The notes under the pieces were generated by a model. It did no database searches. It was not told the DNA's origin and saw only the letters and a list, made by a program, of their open reading frames with translations. The translations under genes were made by a program, and so were the position numbers. This document shows positions 6,971 through 14,468 of a DNA stretch of 64,000 bases, one piece after another; the stretch's first letter is position 1, and each line of letters opens with the position of its first letter. Where the stretch lies: positions 1 through 64,000 of the forward strand of contig NZ_JACXIZ010000007.1 of assembly GCF_014705605.1 (NCBI RefSeq), in the 5' to 3' direction. This DNA is from Paenibacillus sabuli. Its GTDB lineage: Bacteria; Bacillota; Bacilli; Paenibacillales; Paenibacillaceae.

Positions 6971-8053
6971 CTATTGCGTATCCGCCCACGGCTGACGCGT
7001 CGAGCGAATCGTCTCGCCGGTCTGCACCGCCTGCTCGATCAGAAGGCCGATATACTGATCCTGCGAGGCCTCCGGCAAGCCGTAGAAGGACGGGCCGCCG
7101 GCCGCGTAGGCCGCCATCCGGCCCAGACAGGTGGCAATTGCGATCTCGTCGTCGTACAGTCGGGCCGGCGCGTAGGGATTCTCATACAGCCACTGCTCGC
7201 CGACCAGGAAGCCCTTCAGAAAGTACCCCTCCGCATTCTCATACTCGCCCTTGTTGACGCGCTTGAGGTCCAATTGCAGCTCCGTGCAGGAGGCGCCCTG
7301 CAGACGGATGCGCTGATCGAAGATCTCGCCCCGCAGACCGCGGATGCAGATCGAGTTGGAACGCGTCCACGAGCGGTGCTGCCCGCCGGTAAAGTCGTAA
7401 ATGCCCAACCTGTCGCCAAAATCGAGCCAGGCCAGATCCCGCGCGCACGGCACGATGCGATCCTCCGTCGGCGGCCCGCTCCGGCCCGGACCCGCCACCC
7501 ATTCGGACTGAAAGCGCATGCCCCGAATCGTCACATTCTCGAACCGCACCCCCAGCGTCGACCGCATCAGACTCACGGCGTGGTACAAGTGTGAGATTGA
7601 GACCGTGACCTCGCTCACGCGGCCGAGTCTGCCGGAATCGATCACCGCCTGGCGCGCCGCCTGCGCCGGATATAAGGGATACTGCTCCGCGACTTGGATG
7701 CGCGCCCCCGAGCGCGCAAGCGTCTCATGCACCTGCAGCAGCCCGTCCAGATCGGAGGCCGGCGGCGTCTCCGTCAGCACTGGCACGCCCCGCTGCGCCA
7801 GCTCCTGCATGTAGGCATACGAAGCGGCGGGCGGCACCGACAAGACGACGAACTCCGGCTGCTCCGCCGCCAGCAGTCGCTCCAGCGTGCGATAGGTCTT
7901 CACGCCCCACTGCGCCTCCATCGCTTCGCCCTTCGCCGGATCGCGGACGACCATACCGCCCACGCGAAATCGTTCTGGAAGTGCTTGCGCAATCCGCAAA
8001 AAATATTGCGCCCGAAAGCCCGCTCCCCCCACAATACTAAAAACCGCTCCCAT
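6971..8053 (-). CDS. Gfo/Idh/MocA-family NAD(P)-dependent oxidoreductase
   Basis: A 360-residue soluble oxidoreductase. The N-terminal Rossmann fold opens with FSIVGGAGFRAQYF (a G-x-G-x-x-A/G variant), then GGMVVRDP, FVVLSVPPAASYAYMQEL and VPVLTETPPA. The last takes the place of the usual EKP motif, with TPP instead of KP, so the catalytic Lys of classical members appears absent. The C-terminal alpha/beta dimerisation domain contains SEVTVSISHLYHAVSLMR and LPEASQDQYIGLLIEQAVQT. Relatives oxidise or epimerise sugars, sugar acids or inositols. The altered motif makes the exact reaction uncertain. It appears monocistronic. Confidence 0.85.
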   Translation of the reverse strand: MGAVFSIVGGAGFRAQYFLRIAQALPERFRVGGMVVRDPAKGEAMEAQWGVKTYRTLERLLAAEQPEFVVLSVPPAASYAYMQELAQRGVPVLTETPPASDLDGLLQVHETLARSGARIQVAEQYPLYPAQAARQAVIDSGRLGRVSEVTVSISHLYHAVSLMRSTLGVRFENVTIRGMRFQSEWVAGPGRSGPPTEDRIVPCARDLAWLDFGDRLGIYDFTGGQHRSWTRSNSICIRGLRGEIFDQRIRLQGASCTELQLDLKRVNKGEYENAEGYFLKGFLVGEQWLYENPYAPARLYDDEIAIATCLGRMAAYAAGGPSFYGLPEASQDQYIGLLIEQAVQTGETIRSTRQPWADTQ

Positions 8054-8161
8054 GCCGGTTCATCCTCTCCCTTACTCGAACTGCGAATTGATGCCGATAA
8101 CCCTCTCCGCTAAGCAGCCGCTCCCCTCTCAGGGGGAATCTTTATATGAAAACACTATCTT

Positions 8162-8269
8162 TTATTTATATGCAAAGATGATATTATGCTCATTTAAAAG
8201 TTTTAAACCAGTCCCACTCTGTAATGAAGAATCTCCATCGTACAAAATAACACCTGACATCTTGCTCAT
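8162..8269 (-). CDS. Small AT-rich ORF (35 residues), hypothetical
   Basis: A 35-residue frame from ATG 8269, with AAGGA just upstream, to TAA 8162-8164. It reads GVILYDGDSSLQSGTGLKLL and then NEHNIIFAYK. Its AT-rich codons match those of the broken gene just upstream on the same strand (8290-8604) and differ from the GC-rich neighbours. It may be a separate small protein or the next piece of the same decayed locus. No family is recognised. Confidence 0.35.
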   Translation of the reverse strand: MSKMSGVILYDGDSSLQSGTGLKLLNEHNIIFAYK

Positions 8270-8289
8270 TCCTTTGTAAACTTAATTTA

Positions 8290-8604
8290 TTACAAATTTT
8301 CTATTTTCAAATGAGCACATCTCTTAAGAAGTTCTTCTATAAATATCTGTTTATGTGCAGGGGATAATTTTACCTCACCGTATTTATGAAATATATCAAT
8401 TCCATCAAATTTAGTAAATTCGATAGACTGCCCATCTTCGTACACACGTCTCACCTGAATTTATTCTGTAGCGGACATCCGTTGCCTTGGACGAAGTCGG
8501 CCCGAGCTTTTCGCTGTTACGTGCGAACCAATGCGGACGCATGTTGCTTCCACCCGCTCCGCTTCCTTACACATTTCCAAGCAACCTTCTTCATTCCATA
8601 TCAT
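8290..8604 (-). pseudogene. AT-rich orphan gene with in-frame TAA
   Basis: One minus-strand frame begins at ATG 8604 with a good AAAGGAG site. It reads MIWNEEGCLEMCKEAERVEA, then meets TAA at 8461-8463, and continues in the same frame as VRRVYEDGQSIEFTKFDGID, IFHKYGEVKLSPAHKQIFIE and ELLKRCAHLKIENL to 8290. The second half looks like genuine coding sequence. The stretch 8465-8560 just before the stop is GC-richer, resembles the hairpin-containing intergenic repeats of this window, and may be an insertion. Alternatively the 3' half could start at GTG 8454. No family is recognised. Confidence 0.45.
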
Positions 8605-8814
8605 TAAAATTCTCCTTTTTTCTGAGCATTCCTTTTTATCGGTTTGATTTATGGCTATGATTAACTACAATTGCGAGCGTGACTCGAAAAAGCAGGCATT
8701 CAAAAGGCTACGCAGACGACTCCCCGCGAAGCCTTTTACCTAAACGCGTATTCGCTTGGCGCTGCTTATCGGGAGCGGGCCATTCCGCCTCTACGCAGGC
8801 GGCCAAGCTTCCCG
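8605..8814. other. Intergenic region upstream of the AT-rich orphan
   Basis: AT-rich near 8605-8680, GC-rich after 8690. AAAAGGAATGCTCAGAAAAAAGGAG on the minus strand belongs to the ribosome-binding region of the orphan gene. No terminator for the YhcN-like gene was recognised. Confidence 0.4.
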
Positions 8815-9585
8815 TTACTTGCTATTCGAGTCCGACGCCAGCTCCAGCAGCTTCACGATATCGTCCGCCATGCCGCGTCCGGGCCGCTCGCCGTGCGCCT
8901 CGCTGCGGATGCGCTGGATCAGCTCGACCGCTTCCGGGCTTGTCGCCGTGAGGATCTTGACGTTTGCCCCCATAAATTCATGAATCTTGTCGACCGCTTG
9001 CTCGAGATTATTGTCCTGCTCCATCCCCGGCTCGGGCTCCGTGCCGTACGTGCCGACCCGGCTGCCCGGCTCCTGGCCGTGCCCGGAGAAGCCGCCGGTC
9101 TGGCTCAGCACCTTGCGCTGCATCGGATCGTATTGCGACGCGGTCATCTCCTCCCGCTCCGTCGCGGCCACGACGAGATCGTCGATGACCAGCACGGAGA
9201 CGCCGTCGATGCCAGCGCCGCTGAGCCGCGATTCCAGATGCGAGGAGAAGCCCTCGCTCTGCAGCCCGGAGCTGCCAATCCGGCTATACGTCGAGGTGCC
9301 CATCCCATAGGTGGTGGCGCCGCGCTCGTTGGTCGTCTTGCTGTGCACGCCGCTGGCCCCGGGGATGAAGGCCTCGCCGTGCATGCCCGTCATCCCGTGC
9401 GCCTGGTTGGTCATCTCCCCGTTCCCGCCGTTCATTCCGTTATTGGCACCGTTGCCGTTTAATTCGTCACCGCCATTGTTGTTCCCGATATGGTTGGTGC
9501 CATCATTGACCATCCCGTTCGTGCACGCCGTCAGCGTCAGCATCCCGATCAGCAGCGCCGCCGCAAGCTTGTTGCGTGTTCGCAT
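8815..9585 (-). CDS. YhcN/YlaJ-family sporulation lipoprotein
   Basis: A 256-residue lipoprotein. The signal peptide MRTRNKLAAALLIGMLTLTAC ends in an LTAC lipobox, so Cys21 would be lipidated and the protein anchored on the outer face of a membrane. A long Asn/Gly/Met-rich linker (residues 22-95) follows. The C-terminal half has LSGAGIDGVSVLVIDDLVVA and a second VDKIHEFMGANVKILTATSPEAVELI, the YhcN/YlaJ pattern. Members are made in the forespore and affect spore properties in Bacillus. The linker here is unusually long and repetitive (NGxNNGMNGGNGEM). It appears monocistronic and divergent from the GMC operon. Confidence 0.85.
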   Translation of the reverse strand: MRTRNKLAAALLIGMLTLTACTNGMVNDGTNHIGNNNGGDELNGNGANNGMNGGNGEMTNQAHGMTGMHGEAFIPGASGVHSKTTNERGATTYGMGTSTYSRIGSSGLQSEGFSSHLESRLSGAGIDGVSVLVIDDLVVAATEREEMTASQYDPMQRKVLSQTGGFSGHGQEPGSRVGTYGTEPEPGMEQDNNLEQAVDKIHEFMGANVKILTATSPEAVELIQRIRSEAHGERPGRGMADDIVKLLELASDSNSK

Positions 9586-9724
9586 GTTGCATCCTCCCGC
9601 TTTCTCGTCATTGTCAGCCCGGCACGAGCTGCTACGCCCTTAGAATGACCAATTTCTGCATATGTATAATCGCCTTCGCATGGAAAATAATAACCGGGCA
9701 GGGAATTGGAAGGAGGACCAAACG

Positions 9725-10717
9725 ATGGATGAACGTGATACACCGCAGCATTCGCCCGGCGACTCGGCGCAGGAGCCAGACTTGCCGCGCGAAAAAGGGC
9801 CGGGCACCGGACCAGAAAACGACCCGCTCACCAGACCCGACAACGGCCCGGGCGCCAGACCCGGCAATCCCGCCAACGCGCAGCGCGAGCCGACCCAAGG
9901 CGAGGCCGCCATCAGCAGTACCCGATCAGAGCCCGTCCGCGCCGCCGCGGCACCGGATGACGACGACCGCGTGCGCGAGCCCTCGCGGCGGCGCTTCCTC
10001 GCGCGCTCCGGGATCGCGCTCGGCGGCCTCGTCGTCGGCGGCGCGCTCGGCGCGCTAATCGGCCGCGAGACTGGCGACGAGGGCGACAACACCGCGCCGC
10101 CGGCGGCGGACGGCGAGCAGCAGCAGATCCCCGCCAACTTCAACCGCGCGCTCATGCACTTCTCGCAAGACCAGTTCCGTATCGTCGACGCGGCCATGGA
10201 GCGCATCTATCCCGCCGACGACAGCGGTCCGGGCGCGAGCCTGCTCGGCGCCGCCTTCTTCATCGACCATCAGCTCGCGGGCGAATACGGCTTCAACGGG
10301 CGCGATTACATGTCGCCGCCGTTCTACGCCGGAGAGAAGCAGCAGGGCTACCAAGGCCGCCTCAAGCGGCGCGAGATCTACGACATCGGCATCCAGGAGC
10401 TGGAGAATTACAGCCTCGCCGCCTTCGACGCCGGCTTCGCCGAGCTGACGGGGGAGCAGCAGGACGAGGTGCTGCAGGCCTTCGAATCCGACAGTGTGGG
10501 GCTGACGACGATCTCGGCGAGCGCTTTTTTCACTATGCTGCGGGCCAATACGCTCGAGGGTATCTACAGCGACCCGCTCTATGGCGGCAATGCCAATATG
10601 GATGGCTGGCGCATGCGCGACTACCCGGGCAATCAGATGAGCTACACCACCGTCATCGACCAGCCCTTCGAGGTGATCGAGCCGTCCAGCCTGCAACAGC
10701 ATATGACCGGACACTAG
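9725..10717 (+). CDS. Gluconate 2-dehydrogenase subunit 3-like protein with Tat signal
   Basis: A 330-residue small subunit of a membrane or exported GMC-type dehydrogenase. The first ~95 residues are Pro/Asp/Gly-rich and disordered. They are followed by a twin-arginine signal (PSRRRFLARSGIALGGLVVG). The mature part has FSQDQFRIVDAAMERIYPAD, GAAFFIDHQLAGEYGFNGRD and MLRANTLEGIYSDPLYGGNANMDGW, the gluconate_2-dh3 signature. The subunit carries the folded FAD partner across the membrane. AGGAGG eight bases before ATG 9725 fixes the start; the upstream ATG codons lack a site. A TATAAT at 9665-9670 may be its -10. The long leader before the RR motif is unusual. Confidence 0.87.
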   Translation: MDERDTPQHSPGDSAQEPDLPREKGPGTGPENDPLTRPDNGPGARPGNPANAQREPTQGEAAISSTRSEPVRAAAAPDDDDRVREPSRRRFLARSGIALGGLVVGGALGALIGRETGDEGDNTAPPAADGEQQQIPANFNRALMHFSQDQFRIVDAAMERIYPADDSGPGASLLGAAFFIDHQLAGEYGFNGRDYMSPPFYAGEKQQGYQGRLKRREIYDIGIQELENYSLAAFDAGFAELTGEQQDEVLQAFESDSVGLTTISASAFFTMLRANTLEGIYSDPLYGGNANMDGWRMRDYPGNQMSYTTVIDQPFEVIEPSSLQQHMTGH

Positions 10718-10742
10718 ACTACAAGAGGAGCGACAGACAGCT

Positions 10743-12455
10743 ATGGCCAAAAAACTGCCGAAAACGGACGTCGTCATCGTCGGCGTCGGCTGGGGCGGCG
10801 GCATCATCGCCTCGGAGCTGACCAAGCAGGGACTGAATGTGGTCGGGCTCGAGCGCGGCCGCGAGCGCAAAACCGAAGACTACTTCATGGTGCACGACGA
10901 GCTGCGCTATGCGCTGCGCTATGATCTGATGCAGGATCTGTCCAAGGAGACGATCACCTTCCGCGGCAACGAGAAGATCCGCGCGCTGCCGATGCGGCAA
11001 TACGGCTCGTTCCTGATCGGCGACGGGCTCGGCGGCGCGGGCGTGCACTGGAACGGCCAGACGTACCGCTTCCTGCCGTACGACTTCGAGATTCTCAGCC
11101 AGACGATCGAGCGCTACGGCAAGGATAAGATTCCCGAGGGCATGACCATCCAGGACTGGGGCATCACCTACGACGAACTGGAGCCGTACTTCGACAAATT
11201 CGAGCAGATGGCCGGCATTTCCGGCGAGCCCAGCCCGCTCGGGGCCGCCCGCTCGGCAGACTATCCGACTCCGCCGATGAAGATGACGCCGCAGCTGCAG
11301 TTGTTCACCGATGCCGCCAAGCGGCTCAATCTGCATCCGTACAGCATGCCGTCGGCCAACCTGTCGGAGAATTATACCAATCCGGACGGCATCGCCCGCA
11401 TCGCCTGCCAGTACTGCGGCTACTGTGAGCGCTTCGGCTGCGAATACGGGGCCAAGGCCGATCCGGTCGTCACCGTTATTCCGGTGGCGAAGCAGACCGG
11501 AAAATTCGAAATTCGCACCCACTCCAACGTGCGCCGCGTGCTGCACACCGACGGCAAAGCGACCGGCGTGCTGTATACCGACGTCACGACCGGCGAGGAG
11601 ATCGAGCAGCCTGCGGACATCGTCGTGCTGACGAGCTACGTGTTCAATAATACCCGCCTCCTGCTGCTCTCCGGGATCGGTAAGCCGTACGATCCGCAGA
11701 GCGGCAGCGGCGTAATCGGTAAGAACTACGCCTACCAGGTCGTCAAAGGCGGGGCGACCGGATTTTTTGAGGAACAATTCAACAGCTATGCCGGGGCGGG
11801 CGCACTGGGCGCAACGCTCGACGACTACAATGGCGACAACTTCGACCATAGCGAGCTGGGATTCATTCACGGCGGCAGCATCTCGACGAGCATGACCGGC
11901 AAGCGCCCGATCCAGAACAACACCGTGCCCGGCGGCACTCCGACATGGGGGGCGCAGTTCAAAAGCAATTCGCTCAAGTACGCCAACAGCGTGCTGTCGG
12001 TCGGCAGCCAGGGCTCGTCGATGCCGTACCGTCATCACTTCCTGGATCTGGACCCGGCGTACAAGGACGTCTTCGGCGACCCGCTGATGCGCATTACCTT
12101 CGACTTCGAGGAGCAGGACCGCCAGCTCGCCCTGCATCTGTCGGGCAAGTGCGCCGAGATCCTCAAGGAAATGGGCGCCGGCACCGTCGACCAGCTCACA
12201 GAGCTGGGACCGTACGACATCGTCACGTACCAATCGACGCACAACACCGGCGGTGTCATCATGGGCGCCTCGCCCGAGGATTCGGCGATCAATAATTACT
12301 CTCAGGTATGGGACATGGACAATCTGTTCGTCGTCGGCGCCAGCGCCTTCCCGCATAATTCCGGCTACAATCCGACCGGCACGGTCGGCGCGCTGGCCTA
12401 CCGGGCGGCCGAGGGCATCCTCGCCTACCGCGACAAGGGCGGCTTGCTCGTCTAG
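10743..12455 (+). CDS. GMC-family FAD dehydrogenase, large subunit
   Basis: A 570-residue flavoprotein lying 25 bp after the subunit-3 gene and surely cotranscribed. The FAD-binding fold starts DVVIVGVGWGGGIIASELTK (residues 9-28), followed by VVGLERG. The second GMC block is DGLGGAGVHWNGQTYRF. A cysteine cluster CQYCGYCERFGCEYGAK (near 225) is typical of gluconate/2-keto-gluconate and glucoside-3-dehydrogenase relatives. The C-terminal catalytic block has STHNTGGVIMG and FPHNSGYNPTGTVGALAYRA. No signal peptide is present, so it would be exported piggyback on its Tat-dependent partner. No cytochrome c subunit is adjacent, so the electron acceptor is unknown. Confidence 0.9.
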   Translation: MAKKLPKTDVVIVGVGWGGGIIASELTKQGLNVVGLERGRERKTEDYFMVHDELRYALRYDLMQDLSKETITFRGNEKIRALPMRQYGSFLIGDGLGGAGVHWNGQTYRFLPYDFEILSQTIERYGKDKIPEGMTIQDWGITYDELEPYFDKFEQMAGISGEPSPLGAARSADYPTPPMKMTPQLQLFTDAAKRLNLHPYSMPSANLSENYTNPDGIARIACQYCGYCERFGCEYGAKADPVVTVIPVAKQTGKFEIRTHSNVRRVLHTDGKATGVLYTDVTTGEEIEQPADIVVLTSYVFNNTRLLLLSGIGKPYDPQSGSGVIGKNYAYQVVKGGATGFFEEQFNSYAGAGALGATLDDYNGDNFDHSELGFIHGGSISTSMTGKRPIQNNTVPGGTPTWGAQFKSNSLKYANSVLSVGSQGSSMPYRHHFLDLDPAYKDVFGDPLMRITFDFEEQDRQLALHLSGKCAEILKEMGAGTVDQLTELGPYDIVTYQSTHNTGGVIMGASPEDSAINNYSQVWDMDNLFVVGASAFPHNSGYNPTGTVGALAYRAAEGILAYRDKGGLLV

Positions 12456-12613
12456 CGGCGCGCCTCGCGCGGCCGGCAGACCCATGTCCTGCGGGGCTGC
12501 TCGTCTAGCGGCGCCGCGCGCTCGGATTGCGCTTGGCGCGGCGCCGCACCATGCCAGGCAGACCGCGCGCCAAGCCGTATGCGTCTGCCCCCACGTCTGC
12601 CGGCAAGACCAAC
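12456..12613. other. Spacer with duplicated end of the GMC gene
   Basis: The last bases of the GMC gene with its stop, TGCTCGTCTAGCGGCGC, recur about 55 bp downstream near 12499-12515. Otherwise this GC-rich spacer holds only imperfect inverted repeats of GGCGCGGCGCC type. Confidence 0.5.
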
Positions 12614-12662
12614 AGGCTGTGCCGCACTCCCCTGCGCAGGCAGGATGCGGCACAGCCTTTTT
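12614..12662 (+). terminator. Intrinsic terminator of the GMC operon
   Basis: AGGCTGTGCCGCA (12614-12626) pairs with TGCGGCACAGCCT (12646-12658) in a perfect 13-bp stem, followed by a five-base T-run. It lies in the convergent gap before the permease gene on the minus strand. Confidence 0.9.
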
Positions 12663-12677
12663 GACACACAAATCGTA

Positions 12678-13505
12678 TCACATCTTGATCGAACCGCTGG
12701 CGATGCCCTCGACAAAATTGCGCATCAGGAAGGCGAACAGGATCAACAGCGGCACGGAGGCCACGACATAGGCGGCCATCATCGCGCCGTAATCGATGAG
12801 CCCCTGCGTCGTCGACGAACCCTCGAAGGCGACCAGCGCCAGCGTCAGCGTCTGATGCGCCTGATTGAGCACCAGCGAAGGCAGCAGATAATCGTTCCAC
12901 AGACTGTTGATGTTCATGATGCCGACCGTCGTGCAGATCGGCACCGACAGCGGCAGCACGATCGCGGTGAAGATGACCGGGCTGCCGGCGCCGTCGATCC
13001 GGGCCGCCTCGAAGAGCTCGTTCGACAATTGCTCGAAGAACGTCTTGAGCACGAAGATCGAGAACGCCTGACCGCCCGCGATATAGGGCAGGACGAGCGC
13101 CCAGTACGTATCCGAGAGCCCCAGCTTCTTGATCTGCAGATACAGCGGGATCAGCGTCAGGAAGCCCGGAATCAGCAGCAGCGAGAAGACCAGCAGGAAC
13201 AGCGCATTGCGCAGCGGAAAGCGCAGCTTGGCAAACGCATATGCGCTCATTGCCGCAAACAGCAGGATGAACACGATGCTCAGCAGAACGATCACGACGG
13301 TGTTCGCAATCGGCGTATTCACGCGCTCCCATGCGGCGGCGTAATTGCTCCAATTCAGCGTCCGCGGCCAAGCGATCGTGCTCGTCGCAAAGCCGAGCGG
13401 CGACTTTAATGAATTCGCCGCAATGAAATAGACAGGCAAGACGGTGAGCACAATCAGCAGCCAGAGGCCGCCATGCTTCATCACGGACAAGGCGCGCAGC
13501 TTCAC
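12678..13505 (-). CDS. Sugar ABC importer 1, MalG-type permease
   Basis: A 275-residue inner-membrane permease with six predicted helices. The cytoplasmic EAA loop reads ELFEAARIDGAGSPVIFTAI, where it would dock the shared ATPase. The C-terminus ends FVEGIASGSIKM, the ending usual for MalG/LacG-type permeases. It is the last gene of the importer operon, 45 bp after the MalF-type partner. The start is GTG, preceded by GGAGGGGAC. The protein has family-typical length and no lesions. Confidence 0.92.
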   Translation of the reverse strand: MKLRALSVMKHGGLWLLIVLTVLPVYFIAANSLKSPLGFATSTIAWPRTLNWSNYAAAWERVNTPIANTVVIVLLSIVFILLFAAMSAYAFAKLRFPLRNALFLLVFSLLLIPGFLTLIPLYLQIKKLGLSDTYWALVLPYIAGGQAFSIFVLKTFFEQLSNELFEAARIDGAGSPVIFTAIVLPLSVPICTTVGIMNINSLWNDYLLPSLVLNQAHQTLTLALVAFEGSSTTQGLIDYGAMMAAYVVASVPLLILFAFLMRNFVEGIASGSIKM

Positions 13506-13550
13506 GGCCGTCCCCTCCTTTCGTTACCATATCGGCCCGGCATCCAGGCA

Positions 13551-14432
13551 TCAGGCATCGGACTTGACCAGCCGCATATTCACGATCGTGAACGCCAGGA
13601 TGACGACGAAGATGACCAGCGCGATCGCCATGCCGTATCCGAACTCGCCATTCACCGTCGAGACATTGTACATGTGCAGGATCGGAACGTAGGTCGAGTA
13701 GCCGGGTCCGCCGCCCGTCATCACCAGCGGCGGAATAATATTCTGCAGGCTGCCGATCAGCGTCAGGATGACGATCAGTCGAAACTGCGGCAGCGAGAGC
13801 GGGATGTCCAGCCGCAGCACGCGCCGCCAGCCCGTCGCGCCGTCCAGCTTGGCCGCCTCGATCACCTCCTTGGGGATGCTCTGCAGCCCGGCGTAGAAGA
13901 TGAGCAGATTGAACGGATTGATCCACGGCACCCCCATGAAAATGATCGCGTAGAGCGCAATGTCCGGATCGCCCAGCCACAGCTGCTGCCAATGCTCCAG
14001 CCCGAACAGGGCGAACAACTGGTTGATCGCCCCGTCGCCTTGATACACGAAGCGCCATAGCAGGATGGTGACGACCATCGGGATGACGATCGGCAGCACG
14101 AAGATCGTCCGATAGACATACTGCCAGCGCGACTTGCGCACGTGGAAGATCAATTCCGCCACCAGAAACGAAGGCAGGACCGCCAGCAATACCGCAAACG
14201 CCACCCAGATTAGCGCATTGATCGTCGACTGGCCCAGCACGTCGTCGCTCAGCATGCGCCGGAAGTTGTCCAGTCCGATAAAAGCGGGCGGATTAAAGCC
14301 GTCCCAGTACGTAAACGCCCCGCTGAGCGCCTGATAGACCGGGTAGTACATGAACCAGATCAAAAACACGAAAGTCGGGAGAATGAACGCATACCCGGTC
14401 AGGGCCATCGCCGTTCGCGCCTTCAGCCGCAT
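13551..14432 (-). CDS. Sugar ABC importer 1, MalF-type permease
   Basis: A 293-residue permease with six predicted helices, starting ALTGYAFILPTFVFLIWFMY. Its EAA loop is EVIEAAKLDGATGWRRVLRL. MTGGGPGYSTYVPILHMYN is the usual late-loop motif of the UgpA/MalF group. It forms the heterodimeric channel with the product of the following gene and sits 36 bp after the binding-protein gene. The substrate is probably an oligosaccharide, judged only from the family. Confidence 0.92.
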   Translation of the reverse strand: MRLKARTAMALTGYAFILPTFVFLIWFMYYPVYQALSGAFTYWDGFNPPAFIGLDNFRRMLSDDVLGQSTINALIWVAFAVLLAVLPSFLVAELIFHVRKSRWQYVYRTIFVLPIVIPMVVTILLWRFVYQGDGAINQLFALFGLEHWQQLWLGDPDIALYAIIFMGVPWINPFNLLIFYAGLQSIPKEVIEAAKLDGATGWRRVLRLDIPLSLPQFRLIVILTLIGSLQNIIPPLVMTGGGPGYSTYVPILHMYNVSTVNGEFGYGMAIALVIFVVILAFTIVNMRLVKSDA

Positions 14433-14468
14433 CCCGGACCACCTGCCTTTCCGCGCGGCCTGCCTGCC

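Noticed and set aside
10719-12671. 650-residue minus-strand ORF opposite the GMC gene
   Set aside because: Shadow ORF; the plus strand encodes clear FAD and GMC motifs with good ribosome sites.
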